A program made the translations under genes and the position numbers. Of a stretch of DNA of 64,000 nt, positions 36,137-48,200 are shown one piece after another (the stretch's first letter is position 1; every line of letters starts with the position of its first letter). The notes below the pieces were generated by a model. That model was not told the DNA's origin. It searched no databases and was given only the letters and a program-made list of their open reading frames with translations. The stretch spans positions 18,396,001 through 18,460,000 of the forward strand of contig NC_046676.1 of the NCBI RefSeq assembly GCF_003369915.1. Direction: 5' to 3'. The DNA comes from Drosophila miranda (lineage: Eukaryota > Arthropoda > Insecta > Diptera > Drosophilidae).

Positions 36137-37713
36137 TCACTCGCAGGCTATTTTGCCATCGAAACTGCTGAGAGCTATGGCAAAGGCTTGCATAGCGCAC
36201 AGGGGATAGCGATAGTCCATGGTGAAGACATCCTCCGAGGTGCGGCCGAACTGCATCACAATGTATTCGGGATCGGAGTCGTGCACCAGCTGAAAGTTCT
36301 TCACCGACGCCTGAGTGACGCGTCCATGGAAGTTGAGCACATACGACTGCGTCTCGTCGTTCCACACGGGCGTCTTGTTGTGCAGCTCCACAATGTTGTC
36401 CATATTCTGCAAAGATTGTTCAATTCCTGGGATGATACATAAATTCGGATCGGATCAGTGAAGAGTCCCACCTTCATCTTATACAAGTCGAGAATGCCCG
36501 TCTGCTTGGGATCCGCTGAACTGATCTTGACACGCTGATCGTCCTCAGTCATGCCCGGCAGTATCACAGTCATGTTGCGGGGTCCCTTGAATCCCAGGAT
36601 GTTGGTGTCCTGTTGGAGAGTAAAAATCCTTTAGGATTGCACCACCTCTCTGGATGTTGTACTCACGTAGATGATGACGGCCAGGTCGAGACGCGGACTG
36701 TCCGTGCTGTCCTTGTTGCCACTGTCAAAGACCGTGAAGGATGTGCCAAAGACATTGGATCGCAGTTTGCCGCAGAAGCCATCAGCGCTGCGGGACAGGT
36801 CCGTGGGGTCACAGCTGACAATGTAGTTCGATGTCTTGCTCTTCTTCCGCTTGCGACCTGCAAAGGAATCGGAAGATTAAGCAGAGAGTTCCCGGAGAGA
36901 AGGAGTCCATGCTTGACCCACCTCCCAGCAGAAAGATCTTCTTTCCGTAGTCCCGCTCCAGGTGCAAATAGTATATGGGGAACAGGCCCCGATCCATGCC
37001 CTTGCGATCCCGTGTGATGCGACACTTGTACAGGACTCCCTGGGGCGCTGGCTGCATCACGAACTGATCGATGTTACCGATCACGTCGCCCTCGGACTCC
37101 CCACCGGCTCCGTTCGATGTTTCCATGCTGCTGCCGTCCAGACCCGCCTCCTTGTAGGGCGAGGAGGCCAGTCCAACGGGACGGACAGGTGCCGCACCGG
37201 CTATGTTGCGGTTGGTGTAGTCATCCTCGTCCAGGGTGTCGTTGAAGGACGGCTGGCGGGTGGTGCTTGGCCGCTGCGAATGCGTGGAGTTGGCGCTGTG
37301 CGGGGCGGTCTGTTGCTGCTCGATCACCGTCACGGGACTGCTCTCCTCGTCCTCCAGCTCATGCGATGATATCTCCTCGATTAGATCCGCTGTGAATGGA
37401 AGAACGCAATCATTACCTCCTCATTTCTGATTGGGGCTAGGGCTGTCATACCCTCCTGGCTGATGGTACTCAGGGTCCGCATGTTGTTCGAGTGATTTCG
37501 AGTGGAATTCATGGCAACTGTTCCACCGACGGGGCTGCCGTTGGTGAGTATCTGGTCGGGATTGTGTGGCGAGCTGATGAACTGCATCGGTCCGTCGTAG
37601 GCATGCAGCTCGCGGCTGTTGCTGCGCATCCCGGACATGGGTCGACTGATCTGCAGATCACTGGCCTGGACCATGCCCGGCGACGCCCTCTTCTGCCGTA
37701 TGTAGGCCTCCAT
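36137..37713 (-). CDS. ktub: King tubby (Tulp): PIP2-binding ciliary trafficking protein
   Basis: Exons 37713-37452, 37389-36922, 36857-36667, 36609-36472 and 36406-36137 join in frame to 442 residues, the fly length. The N-terminus [20 protein letters not shown] is followed by an acidic and Ser-rich segment. The C-terminal tubby domain (about residues 185-442) starts [20 protein letters not shown] and ends with the invariant [15 protein letters not shown]. King tubby binds phosphoinositides and moves receptors and TRP channels into cilia of sensory neurons; it also affects rhodopsin endocytosis. The exon starting at 37722 has its acceptor 9 nt upstream of the ATG, so 5' UTR or alternative N-terminal exons lie further upstream. 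Confidence 0.96.
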
Positions 37714-37722
37714 CAGCTGGCG

Positions 37723-38482
37723 CTGTAAGCGAACGGACGATAAGATTAGCTACTTTCAAATCTAATCTAAGAATAATTTATAGATGGCTTCGATTATGAC
37801 CTTTGATAATTAGAGAAACCCACAGATGTGTACCCTGTTATATGGATCCATCACTGCAATTACCATTCTTGATTTACTAAACGGCAATTTGCACATTTGT
37901 TTTTGAATTCAACATTTTGCATATCCAATTATTTGTGGCAATTCTCTCTCTCCCTGCGAGCATGCTCTGCCGCACCAAATTGCCGAACAACATGTACACC
38001 CACCGACGGCGAATCGGATACATGGCTGTAATAAATGCCGCGTATTTACATATGCATGGACACCCCTAATCCCCGCCGCAGCGAGTGCAAAGCGAGACCA
38101 GAGCTGCAGGTAATTGTCTCTAGGGAAAAGCGTGCGGAACCATAGCCCAGCCATCATCCAACGTCAGTAGCGCAGCCCCCAGTTGATTGCTTGGTTTGGG
38201 GTATGGGTATGCAAATGGAACCCAGCATCATCATTCCCACAAACATCGGTGGGATATGGCAATGATTTCATTAAAGACTTAAATTTTCAAGTTCACGTTT
38301 ACGTTTACTTTTGCCAGCCCACGTACGAGTATAGCTGGGAAAGCGTGGCGCATTTACGGCACCAATGCTCAGGGAATCCACGCCCACCCATTGCTCAAGG
38401 AGCAGGAGCAGGAGCAGGGGTAGATCAGGGGCTCCTTTCTAGCTCGTTTATTGATTGACGTAAATATGTATAAGTAAGAGTA
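37723..38482. other. ktub upstream region / 3' flank of the GPCPD gene
   Basis: No gene supported. Any alternative ktub first exon would be here or, if its transcription unit is long, beyond the next gene. An AGGAGC repeat lies at about 38397-38420. Confidence 0.4.
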
Positions 38483-40564
38483 CTACAAGAAGTTAACGTT
38501 GCTCAGGATGCTCTCGATGGTGGCGTTCACCACGCGCTTCTGGGGCGCCGGCTCGCACTGCAGCTGGAAGAAGTCGGGCAGATCCTGCTCGGACTCGAAG
38601 GCACTCGTCTGGTTGGGACTGATCCAGAGGTCCATGCGATCGTAGATGACGGCCGTGAGACCCATCTGGATGAACGAGTCGATGGAGGCGCGGTCCTTGA
38701 GGTCGGCCCCCCAGGCCAGGACCAGCTCGACCTGGTCCTTGGCGCTCTGCACCAGCGCGGGATTGGCCTTGATGGGTACGGTGTTCGGGGCGATGCCGGC
38801 TAGATCGAAGGCCTGGACAAAGTTGATGGTCTCCACGACGCTGGTGCGGGGATCCGAGTAGTAGTCATTCGTGCTGCTCGAGAGGACCAGCACGGGGTAC
38901 ATGTTCTGCTTGAAGCGCATCAGGGAGCACAGGTCCACGTCGAAGCTCTTCAGGATGTTGAGCCGCCCGCAGCCGTGCTGCTGCACCACCTCCAGGATGC
39001 GGTCCACGAACAGGTTCTTGTCGATCGTCTGCTCGCTCTCGTACTCCCCGTTCGCCTTCTGCTGCGGCCACTTCAGCTCAATGTCGAGGCCCACGCTCTG
39101 GTTCACGCGCTCGAAGAAGTCCTGCAGGGTGGGGAAGAGGCGCTGCTCCAGCTGCTCGACGTTGTTGTGGGCCGGGTACTCGACGATCTTGTTGCCCACG
39201 ATCTGGTAGGTCTTCAGCTCCTTCAGCTGCTCGTAGGTGATGTCCTTCAAGAGGACCTCGGTGAGGTCGTCGCGGCTCGTCGGCGTCTTGGGGTGGATGC
39301 ACACGTGGATGCTCCAGTCGTGGTGAATGATGGCCACCAGGTCGCTGGTCAGCTGCACATCGAACTCCACGAGATCGGCGCCCAGCTCCACGGAGGCCAG
39401 CATCGAGGCCAGCGTGTTCTCGATCAGAGGCGCCGCATTGGAGGTGACCGTCAGGCTCTTGCCCAGTCCCCGGTGCCCGATCTCCAGCCCCGTCCAGTTG
39501 CCCCTCCAGTAGTGGGCGAAGCTGGTGCGCAGATCGAAGCTGTGGTTGGCCATCGGACGGATGAGCAGGTACTCCATCCGCAGCTCTCCCACCACGCGCT
39601 GCCACAGGGGCGAGATCAGGCTGAGGGTCACAGTGCCCTCACTGCCCGTCAACGATGTGGGCTGCAGGTGGGCGTAGCCCAGGAGCCGCACCAGATCATC
39701 CTCCGTCTGTTCTGCATAGACCTCCACGAGGAAGGCCACCTTTTCCAGTTCATCCAGGGCCGCGTGGTACATGAGGATGTCGGGGGCTGCATACGGCACT
39801 CCGTATTCCGGCTGGGCCCGCAGCTTGCTGTCGGCGTAGGCCATGCGGACGTACTCGATGTTGGCGCGAGCGGAGCTCAGGATGGGCGACAGGGTGGCCG
39901 GATCCACGGGCTGCACGCGCAGACGCAGCGCGCCACGCCCGGAGTCCACGGGATCCTCCTCCAGGCGCAGGGCGTCGCGGAACACCTTCAGCTGTAGAAT
40001 GCTACCGGATTCCTGGAGCCAGCCCAGCGTCAGCTGTCGCTGGCCAGAGATGACCCCAAACTCGTCGCTCCGGTTGCCCGGCAGCTTGGTGACGTTGAAG
40101 GTCCTTGGCAGCACATGCGACTCCCAGCGACGGACTTGCACGTTCCCGGAGCGGCCCACGGCGGCGGCAAAGTAGCGATACTCGACGCTGCTGTTCTGGG
40201 GAATCTCCACCGATCCGCTCCACACGTTGTGGATGGCCGTCCGGTTCAGGAGCAGGGCTCCGCTGGCCTTCCAGGCGCCCAGCACCTGCAGATTGCCGAC
40301 GAGGGCGGGCCGCTCGTGGACTGCCAGTTGGGCTGAGTCGGAATCGGTCAGGGTGAGGGTGAAGTTGAAGAGCAGCGGGGCATTCCGCTTGAGTGGCACG
40401 TAGCGACGGGCAGCGTAGTACTTTTCGTAGTAGGAGGTGTCGCAGAAGGTCTCCACCGGCAGGAGGCAGACCATGCTCAGCCAGGTGATGGTCAGGGCGA
40501 CGAGTGTCCTCGACCAGGACACGGACACGGACGCGGACGCGGACATGTCTACGCTCGACGGCAA
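38483..40564 (-). CDS. Glycerophosphocholine phosphodiesterase (GPCPD1/GDE5 type), intronless
   Basis: One uninterrupted frame of 693 residues. After a likely signal peptide or anchor (about residues 20-40, LVALTITWLSMVCLLPVETF) comes a CBM20-like starch-binding domain (about 64-150, with VLGAWKASGALLL). The GDPD catalytic domain covers about 360-660. Its catalytic pattern is intact: HRG at 364-366, EN at 382, EFD at 400-402 and HHD at 414-416. It hydrolyses glycerophosphodiesters such as glycerophosphocholine to glycerol-3-phosphate and the alcohol. Ten or so Asn-X-Ser/Thr sites (NFT, NRT, NSS, NVT, NRS, NHS, NWT, NQT) agree with secretory-pathway entry, whereas vertebrate GPCPD1 is cytosolic. 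A second ATG at codon 7 is an alternative start. Synteny beside ktub suggests D. melanogaster CG9394, from memory. Confidence 0.88.
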   Translation of the reverse strand: MPSSVDMSASASVSVSWSRTLVALTITWLSMVCLLPVETFCDTSYYEKYYAARRYVPLKRNAPLLFNFTLTLTDSDSAQLAVHERPALVGNLQVLGAWKASGALLLNRTAIHNVWSGSVEIPQNSSVEYRYFAAAVGRSGNVQVRRWESHVLPRTFNVTKLPGNRSDEFGVISGQRQLTLGWLQESGSILQLKVFRDALRLEEDPVDSGRGALRLRVQPVDPATLSPILSSARANIEYVRMAYADSKLRAQPEYGVPYAAPDILMYHAALDELEKVAFLVEVYAEQTEDDLVRLLGYAHLQPTSLTGSEGTVTLSLISPLWQRVVGELRMEYLLIRPMANHSFDLRTSFAHYWRGNWTGLEIGHRGLGKSLTVTSNAAPLIENTLASMLASVELGADLVEFDVQLTSDLVAIIHHDWSIHVCIHPKTPTSRDDLTEVLLKDITYEQLKELKTYQIVGNKIVEYPAHNNVEQLEQRLFPTLQDFFERVNQSVGLDIELKWPQQKANGEYESEQTIDKNLFVDRILEVVQQHGCGRLNILKSFDVDLCSLMRFKQNMYPVLVLSSSTNDYYSDPRTSVVETINFVQAFDLAGIAPNTVPIKANPALVQSAKDQVELVLAWGADLKDRASIDSFIQMGLTAVIYDRMDLWISPNQTSAFESEQDLPDFFQLQCEPAPQKRVVNATIESILSNVNFL

Positions 40565-41389
40565 ACGCGTTGCAACTGCCAGTCAGCTCTGACTTTGGCG
40601 GAGAGCTCTTATCACAATCGCAATCAGAATCGCAATCGGAATGGCGGGATTTATGGCAACGCCAACATCACATCTGCGTGGTCAAGTGTGGACGCGACAA
40701 GTGTGGCGACGCGGCGACGATAAGGTTCCACTTGCCACTCGGGACTGACTGATTATCAGATTTCGAGCCGTTGCGTCCGACGAGACCAGCCCGTTCCTAT
40801 TCTCACGCACGTGTGGCCTAGACTCGTGCACAGCTCTCTCGGATGCAGATGCAGATACAGATACAGATACAGATACAGCCAGAGCCACAACTACAGCTAC
40901 AGCTACAGCTGCAGCATCAGCATCGGCTTCAGATACAGATACGACATGCTCAGGCAGGAGAGCTTTTCGGTGGGGGCTGTGGTGCCTACGTCATCAACGA
41001 ATTGCTTCTGGGGGGCAGTTTTTAAACGAATTTGATTTCGAGCGTTGCGCAAAAGCTTCACCTTGCTCTAGGGGAAAGGGCGGTGGGGATCTCTCATCTC
41101 TCATCTGTCCCCCCTTATGTGGTGGCTGACCCACAATTTACATGGTGAAAGTTTGTCGGCGTCCGTGTAATTTATCCGCTTCGCTCAATTACAAATTTCG
41201 TAACATGCGGCATGAGGCCGAGCGGTGGAGAATGGGAAATGGGGGAATGGGGCAAACTGTGGGAGAACCACCAGTTGCTAGTCGAGTGGAAATAATTCCT
41301 GCTTGTTGTAAAGTTAAGCAAAAAACAAAAAACAGCGAGTACAGCGAGTTCCCACAGTAAGGTAGCGATTCTGGCTGGGTCTCGGACCT
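40565..41389 (-). other. Upstream region of the GPCPD gene with (CAGATA)n
   Basis: Promoter and 5' UTR must begin here. A CAGATA/CAGATG microsatellite spans about 40842-40880, and a related CAGCTA/CAGATA run continues to about 40945. No other gene is supported. Confidence 0.5.
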
Positions 41390-41539
41390 ACAATGGTGGA
41401 CGGCGGACCAGTCCCACGAGGGGGATGACGGAGGCGAGGGGCGTGTGGGGCCCCGACGGGCTGGAGGGGACAACCAGGTAGCCCTTTTGAAGGTGGCGGC
41501 GACCAACTTCAAGGCCTGGGGGAACCTCACGGGGCGTAC

Positions 41540-41910
41540 AGATCGCCAAACCTCGTTTTCGGGGTCCTACCACGGGTTTAAACTACCACGGAGGTCTTTA
41601 CCCAGTGAGGATACCGACAAGTATCGCCGGGAGTGACTAGGCTATCGCCGGATAACACTTACGGGACCCTATCGGACTAAGAATTACTACGATGGTCTTT
41701 GCTATGCGGAGATACCGACAGGTATCACCAAGGGGGCTTGACAATCGCCGGACAGCACCTTCGAGACCCTGGGGAACTACTGGGATCATGCGGGACACCA
41801 ACAAACGTCACCGGGAGCGCTTAGGCAATCGCCGGATAGCGGCCTCGGGATCCTGTTGGGCTACGACGGGCATCTGTAACGAATACGGATCACCACGTGG
41901 ATGGGGCAAA
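41540..41910 (+). repeat. Degenerate GC-rich tandem repeat, units about 84-103 bp
   Basis: Four diverged units start with ATCGCC(GG/AA) at 41542, 41644, 41744 and 41828. Shared blocks inside units include GATACCGACAAGTATC / GATACCGACAGGTATC, CGGGACCCT / CGAGACCCT and GGTCTTT. A further related but weaker stretch extends back to about 41390. Base composition differs sharply from the flanks and there is no long reading frame across units. Origin unknown; possibly part of a decayed retroelement or an old satellite fragment. Confidence 0.7.
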
Positions 41911-44900
41911 AGGGGCACTAGGGCAGGAGGCGTAAGGATGGAGAGAGAAGACGAGGCCCCTGACATCCAGGAAAACGCAACTTAATTCTAATGTATAAAG
42001 GAATCGGAAACTTAGGGTCCCTCCAGGCGGAAAGAAAACGAGAGTGAAATGGTGGGCGGAAAAAATGTGGGTGGAGCGTACGCTCCCTCACACCACAAAA
42101 CGACGGCGTAATCAGGCTAGTCTCAAGCGTTGCTCGACTCGCTGCAATCACAATCAAAGCCACCCCGTGAATCTCTGGTCTAATGGTAATCACCCCAGCC
42201 GACTTGTTCCCTTAAAGAGCGGCGAGACTCGTTACGCACACGACGTGTATTTTGTTTTTGGGCCCGAACGTGTTCCACAGCTCGGGCTCGGATGCCCATC
42301 GCTGCTTTAAAGTTTCAACATTGCTCTGTTTTTCCGTGCTCTGTTTTCGTTTCGTTTCGTTTCATGAGGAAAACGCGATTATGTGTAAATTTGAAATCAG
42401 TTGGCAGAGCGGAAAAGCCAGAGGAGAGGGACAGGCGGAGGGAGACAAAGTAGAATAACACAATTCCAGGACACGTACAGCAGAAGCAGGAAGCCGAAGA
42501 GGAAATGCTGCGCTTACGCGGAAAAAGTTGAGCGACGGAAGGAGTGGAGCGGAGGGGATTGGGAGGCTGGGCAGGCAGTCGAATGGGGTTCGTTTATGGC
42601 TTGACATAAATAAGGGAGGGAGGGCAGGGAATCCACAAAGTAAACCCCAATGAGGGCGCGACGTCTCTCCGCCCTCGTCTGCCTGATCCATGCGATCGTA
42701 TATCCTCGTAAAGCCGACACACTTGGTGCTTTATATTCATACTGTCTAGAGACCCAGAATGTGCATCTCTTTCTGTGGCTGTTTCCGTGAAGTTCCTCCA
42801 AGTTGTGCGGTTCTATTATCTTTCGATTTTCCAAACACAATAATGTGCTTCAGCAACTTTTGCGCTTTGCTTAGCGCATTTATTTTAATTTGAGGCCAGA
42901 CAAATTTGCGTATGCGTAACGTAATAAAGAGGTCTAACACTGAGTCATAAAAGCCATGCCCCGTGCACGCGTGTATGTTGGCAGCACACAAAAACCCACC
43001 ACCGAGCCCCTCCCCCAAGTGTGGGGCACATTAAAAGAAGGTCAACATCTGTGCGGCATGCTCTTTCGGGGGTCGCGTAATAAAATGATTACTCATACGC
43101 CCCCATGCCCCGTGCCGGAAAACAAGAAAGAAAATTGAGAGCGTCAGCAGCCAAAAGCCAGCCAAGTCTTTGTCTCATTTTTTGTGGATACCCTACCAGA
43201 AGGCAATTCAAATGTTGAATATACTCCTGCCACGCAGCATCTGTCTGCTTAAAGGCGGATAGTCCTCTTCAGGACTTGCCAGGGTATCTAGACCATGGGT
43301 GCCACCGCACCTACAGCTTTTCTTTCTTGTTTTAGCTTGTTTACTGTTTGCTGTGTGCTGGGGAAAACCAAATCAAGCCCTGAATCAGCCAGAGGGAGGC
43401 TTTTTTGTCGAAAGGATTATATGCGTGTATTACAGCGGCTTTGGTGAGTTGCCTGGAGGGCATTGGAGCATCCGCATCCACATCCACCCGGTGTTTTAAA
43501 ACTTACATTGATTTCGGCAGAGGGACTGTTTAGCCAACTATTAAATGCCCCACACGGCCACACACGTACCGGGGCACACGCAAAATCGAATAAGCGATGG
43601 CCTGGAAAGCTGCTCATCAATTTCCAGGCTGGTCAACACCCAGCAGTCATCGACACGATCCGGCCATTAACCCCCAAAGAGAGATGCGGGAAAACTATTA
43701 CGAGGGACAGCTTTTCGTGCATCTTCCTTTGACATGGCCCTTGCCCCGGCCCCTGGCCCCTGGCCCCTGGTCGGTTTTTGGCCCATATTGACAATCATTT
43801 ACGTGCTCGCTTCATTAAGCCATAAGCCATGGCCTTGTCGAGCGAGTCCTGTCCCCCCCCCCCCCCCAATAGAGGCAATGGCCGAAAAGCCAGGAATGGC
43901 ACGGTGGTTGTGGTCCCCCGATTTGGATAAAGAGATTGGCGCCTTGCGGGCCATGGATTTGGGCAGCAATCGAAAGCGTTTGTTTCTCTGCTTATCTTCT
44001 GCCCAAAATAGTCCTGCTTGAAGAGCTGGCAAGACAAGAAAACTGTTAGGATTTGTCATAGCCAAAGCTAGAAATGTGGCCAGCAGGAAAGCGGTGTTTC
44101 CTCTGCACTGGAAACCACCCAGTGGAATTTTTCAAAAATTGATGCATGCAACAACACAAATGGGTAAATAAAGGATGTGCAAAATGAAATTTGCAAATTG
44201 ATATAACATTTGAAATGATTTCCTGCAGGGGAAATATGCTTTCGGATAGAATTTGGTTTTTTCTTTCCCTTTTGGACTTTTAATTAAATAAGGATTATGA
44301 GATTGCTTCACTCTTTCGAGCGATTTTTCCGCAGCCTTTCAGCTCCAGGGCACGTGGCCCGTGTGCGTGTGTGTTTAAGGTTTAAACGTTTAAACATTAA
44401 AGCCATGCAAATTTAATTTCCGGCTCAGCGGCCATAACATTTGCACTGTGACCTGCAGGCAGCGATCCACAATTGGCGGAGGGGATCCAGGGGAAGGCAT
44501 TAGAGGAGCATACTCTTTTCTCTTGGGGCTGATTAGATGCACATCCTTCTCCGGTCCTGCTGTTGCCATCGAGTCAACTGGCTTTTGTGCTTCCGGTGCT
44601 GTATCCTTGCCGTATCCTTGCCCTATCCTTCTTTGCAGAGGCGAAGGCATCGCCGCAAATGGGAACAAGAAAATTGCTGCGGTTTTTCCTTTCCTCCCAG
44701 TTGTTGTCGTTTCTCTTCTGTTTCCCCCTTTCTCTGTTCTCTGCGGCTCAATGTTGTTGGCAAGTGGCTTTGATTTCATTTCTCGAGTGAAAATTCCTCT
44801 GCCGCCTGCATGGCCTGCGCACAAAAAAGTTGTTAAGACTCGACAAAGCCACTTTACGGGCTCACAAGTCCTTCTTCAGTCGCACACTCCCCCTTCACTC

Positions 44901-45169
44901 GAGTCCTTCAGGGCCTTGTGCGTGTGTGTGTGTGTGTGAGTGTCGCCAAATACACGAGATCCTCCTCGGGCACAAATTAGTTACGTTTTTAGTGTGATTT
45001 CCCCCTTTGCAGGCGCTTTGTATGCAAATTCCGAACAATAACGAGAGTATCAACAAAAGCCAACACACACACACAAAAACAAATGGGAATTATATAGGAT
45101 ACGCTGCGACTACGGGACACCCTTTACAGGGAGAGATGAGAGAGGGCTGGCAGCGTTCATAGCCGATAC
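41911..45169. other. Gene-poor region, part 1
   Basis: No supported coding gene. Frames present are short, overlap on both strands and lack splice-linked partners. Simple sequence includes CCCCTGG units at about 43755-43770, a run of 15 C at 43853-43867 and a GT run at about 44921-44938. Confidence 0.6.
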
Positions 45170-45245
45170 AGAGCCAGCCTTCTGGGAGAAGCATGCAGTG
45201 AGAGCGAGAGAAATATATGCGTTGGCTTTCCAGTTGAGCCGAAAG
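45170..45245 (-). repeat. Short dispersed repeat, copy 2
   Basis: Read on the minus strand this contains GGCTCAACTGGAAAGCCAA and TCACTGCATGCTTCTCCC, matching the 30366-30447 block with a short gap. The two copies are about 15 kb apart and inverted. Confidence 0.7.
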
Positions 45246-48200
45246 AGAGTCATCACAGACGAGTGTGTCGCCTGTATGTTGTTGTTGCTGAGAGAGCAAT
45301 GGCATGAACCGATTGCGAGAGAGGCGGAGCAGGAGATCAAGAGATAAGAAAAACTGCGACTGCACTGCTTAACGCACTAGCAAGGCAAGGTACTCGTAGG
45401 CAATAAGGTAAGGTAAGGAACGCAATGGAAACAGATCCGAATTCTAATGGAAACCCGACTTAAACGTATACAACTTCTAGTGGCAGGGTATTACAACGAA
45501 TCGACATTGACTGCGGCTCTGCGCGTGTGTGTGTGTCAGTATGCATGAGGGCCACAAAGCACGCAGAGAAATGAGGCGAGGCAGGGGCAAGTGTGTGTGA
45601 ACAAGTGACAAGGAACAGAAAACAATCGCCCGCCCCACACGCTGCCACCTTGAGGCATGCCCCTTTGTTGCAACAGTGCAGTAGTGTGTACATGGGTGGA
45701 ATGTAGGTCGGAAATTTCAAGACGTTCCCCAAACACAAGTTTAGACGTTTCAATTTGCAGAACAATAACTGAATAGCTGACATCTATCGAACAGCTAAAC
45801 AGAAATTGGCAACGCACTTCTCCCATGAGGCTTCTGTGGAGAGAAAGCCACGAGTTTCCCTCGAAAGCAATCTACTGACAGCTGAGACTTGTGGCTGACT
45901 TTTCGCCCAGTTCGATTTTCCCCACCGAGTTGACCAAGTTGTGGGCCACAAAACTTTCCGTTCCGTTCCGTTCCGGTGCCCGGCTGCCCGGCTGCCGGGG
46001 TGCCAGGGTGCCAGGGTGCCAGGGTGCCCGTGAAGTCAAAGTAACAGAGCCTTTGGCACTGTCGGGGCTTTGTTATGTTACATATTTGTGGGTTCTCCAC
46101 GGGGCATGTGTGTGTGTGTGTGTGTGGCAAGGGGTGCACAAACAAAGAGCACCATGAATTCACTCGTTAGCACCCAGGAAGCTCCCAGACTTGCGCCATC
46201 TGCTCTGGGAGATCCAGCAAACACCCGGAGGCGCCTCGTACTCGTACTCGTACTCGTGGAAAGGTTAAATCAGTTTGGACTGTGGCCTGTGACTGTGCCC
46301 GTGTCCTCCCTTTGCTCCCGAGAGTCTCGGGACTCTCTTGATGCACGGAGTCCTCTCCCCAGTGGGTGCTTGGCGAGAGCTGTTTGCGGAGCGCAAACAG
46401 GGCACAGCTGGCAGGTGAGCCTGGCTTTTGTTGCCATGCAAGCATATCCGGTGCGGCTCGTAGGATGGCTTGTCTGTTTGGACAATGGCCGACCCCGACC
46501 CCGACCTCCCTTCCCATCCTTTGTGGGAGCCCCAAATATCTAATAATGGGAATAATTAAAAGAATATTTGCCAATCGAATCGGATATTAATTTCCCGATT
46601 AGGTCTCGCAGTAGAATTCCCTCCAGCTTCCTCCGATCTTTCGACTTTCCACCTTGTATTTCCTGCCATAATCTGAAGTTATGGCTTTGGCTAACGATTT
46701 CTCTGCAGTGGAGTGGGGGGGGGATAAGCCATGCGAGAACAAAAAGCAACAAATTGCAGCCAGCTTATATTTCTAAATCAAATGTGCTATTTTTCCCATG
46801 TTCCGCGCGTGGAAAAACCGAGCGAAAAATGTTAAATTGAAAAAGTTTTCCCTTTGCAACTGGGCGAAACAATATTTTCTTTATGGAAAAAACTGCTCAT
46901 TGTTCAGCGGGGAACGCGAGTGCCAGCCAGCTATTATTTCCATCTACTGTATGAATTCAATGGGGTTTTCCCGAGCGAGAAAGGTTCGGGTTTGGGGCGC
47001 CAAAAAAGTTGTTGAATTTTTCGCGCAAGAAATACTTTAATTAATCATTATGTTCTTAGGCCTTTGCGCGGATTTAAATAAGAGAAAAGCAGGCTGACCG
47101 CGAAGCGGAGGAAAGGGCATTGAAAAATGCGTAAAATTCACCTGAAAGGCTGTTTCCCCCGGCATTTTCTCTCGCCTCAAAGAGAATTGCATTCGCCTTT
47201 GGGGCTTAAAGTCGGCAGGAAAAAAACTGCGGCTTTTTTAACACACATCGTATATTTTCTTTATATGCAGATGAAGTATCTGCCAGAATCCGGCCAGACC
47301 CATCTGGTTCGTGGTTCGTGGTCCTTGGTCCGTCGTCCGTGCTATTGGCAGTAGTTTTCCTCATTTTATTTCTCCTCCTTTTTAAGGAAATTCTCGTGTG
47401 TGTGTCCTGTCTGTGTCCCATCTGCATTTCCATTTCTTGCTCTGACTTTGCCACACATTTATATGCTACTTACCAGATACTATTTTCCAGTTTTTCCTTT
47501 TTCTTTTCCCTCTTTTCCCTCTTTTCATACAAAAATATATTCCAGCCACATACCAAAAACTGGTTCGAGATAAAGTTTTTCCGTTTGTGGGGGCTACCTG
47601 CCCGGGGACCTGCCACAGGACTACGTGCAGAGTTCCTTAAGGTGACACAAATTGTGTGGCATAAAAACAAAGTAAGCCAGGAAAATCTTACAACTGGCAA
47701 GAAACTTGAGACTGAGAGATGGATGGATGGATGGCTGATGAGAAAGATGCACAGGGAGACACACACACACACACACACAGCAATGGGCAAGGAGAAGTCC
47801 TTGTTTCAACAGGGTTATATTGATTCAGTGAAAGTTCATTCGAAAAGAGCTCGCGAATGTAGGGAAAAGTTTTTGTTGAATAAAAAAAGAAGCACCAAAG
47901 AAAAAGTTAATACTTGCAGGATTTTATTTATGCATTATTTATCTCTATAAAGATTTTTAGGACACAGATTTTTGATATCAAGGGAATTTAAATGTTTTTT
48001 AAACTCAAACAAACTCTGAAATTTTCTATACTTTTCCAAGAATTATATATGCCACAAGAACGATCAATATGCAGGGTATCTGCATAGGGGGGGGGCCCCT
48101 TTCCTGCATTAATTATCGTTTTATGTGTGTAGTTGATAGGATCGTAAAGTGGAACTTTTGCAATCATTGCAATCAATAAAATAAACTGCCAATAAAACGT

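Noticed and set aside
38975..39997. 340-codon plus-strand frame inside the GPCPD gene
   Set aside because: Antisense shadow of a GC-rich coding exon; the minus frame holds the full catalytic motif set.
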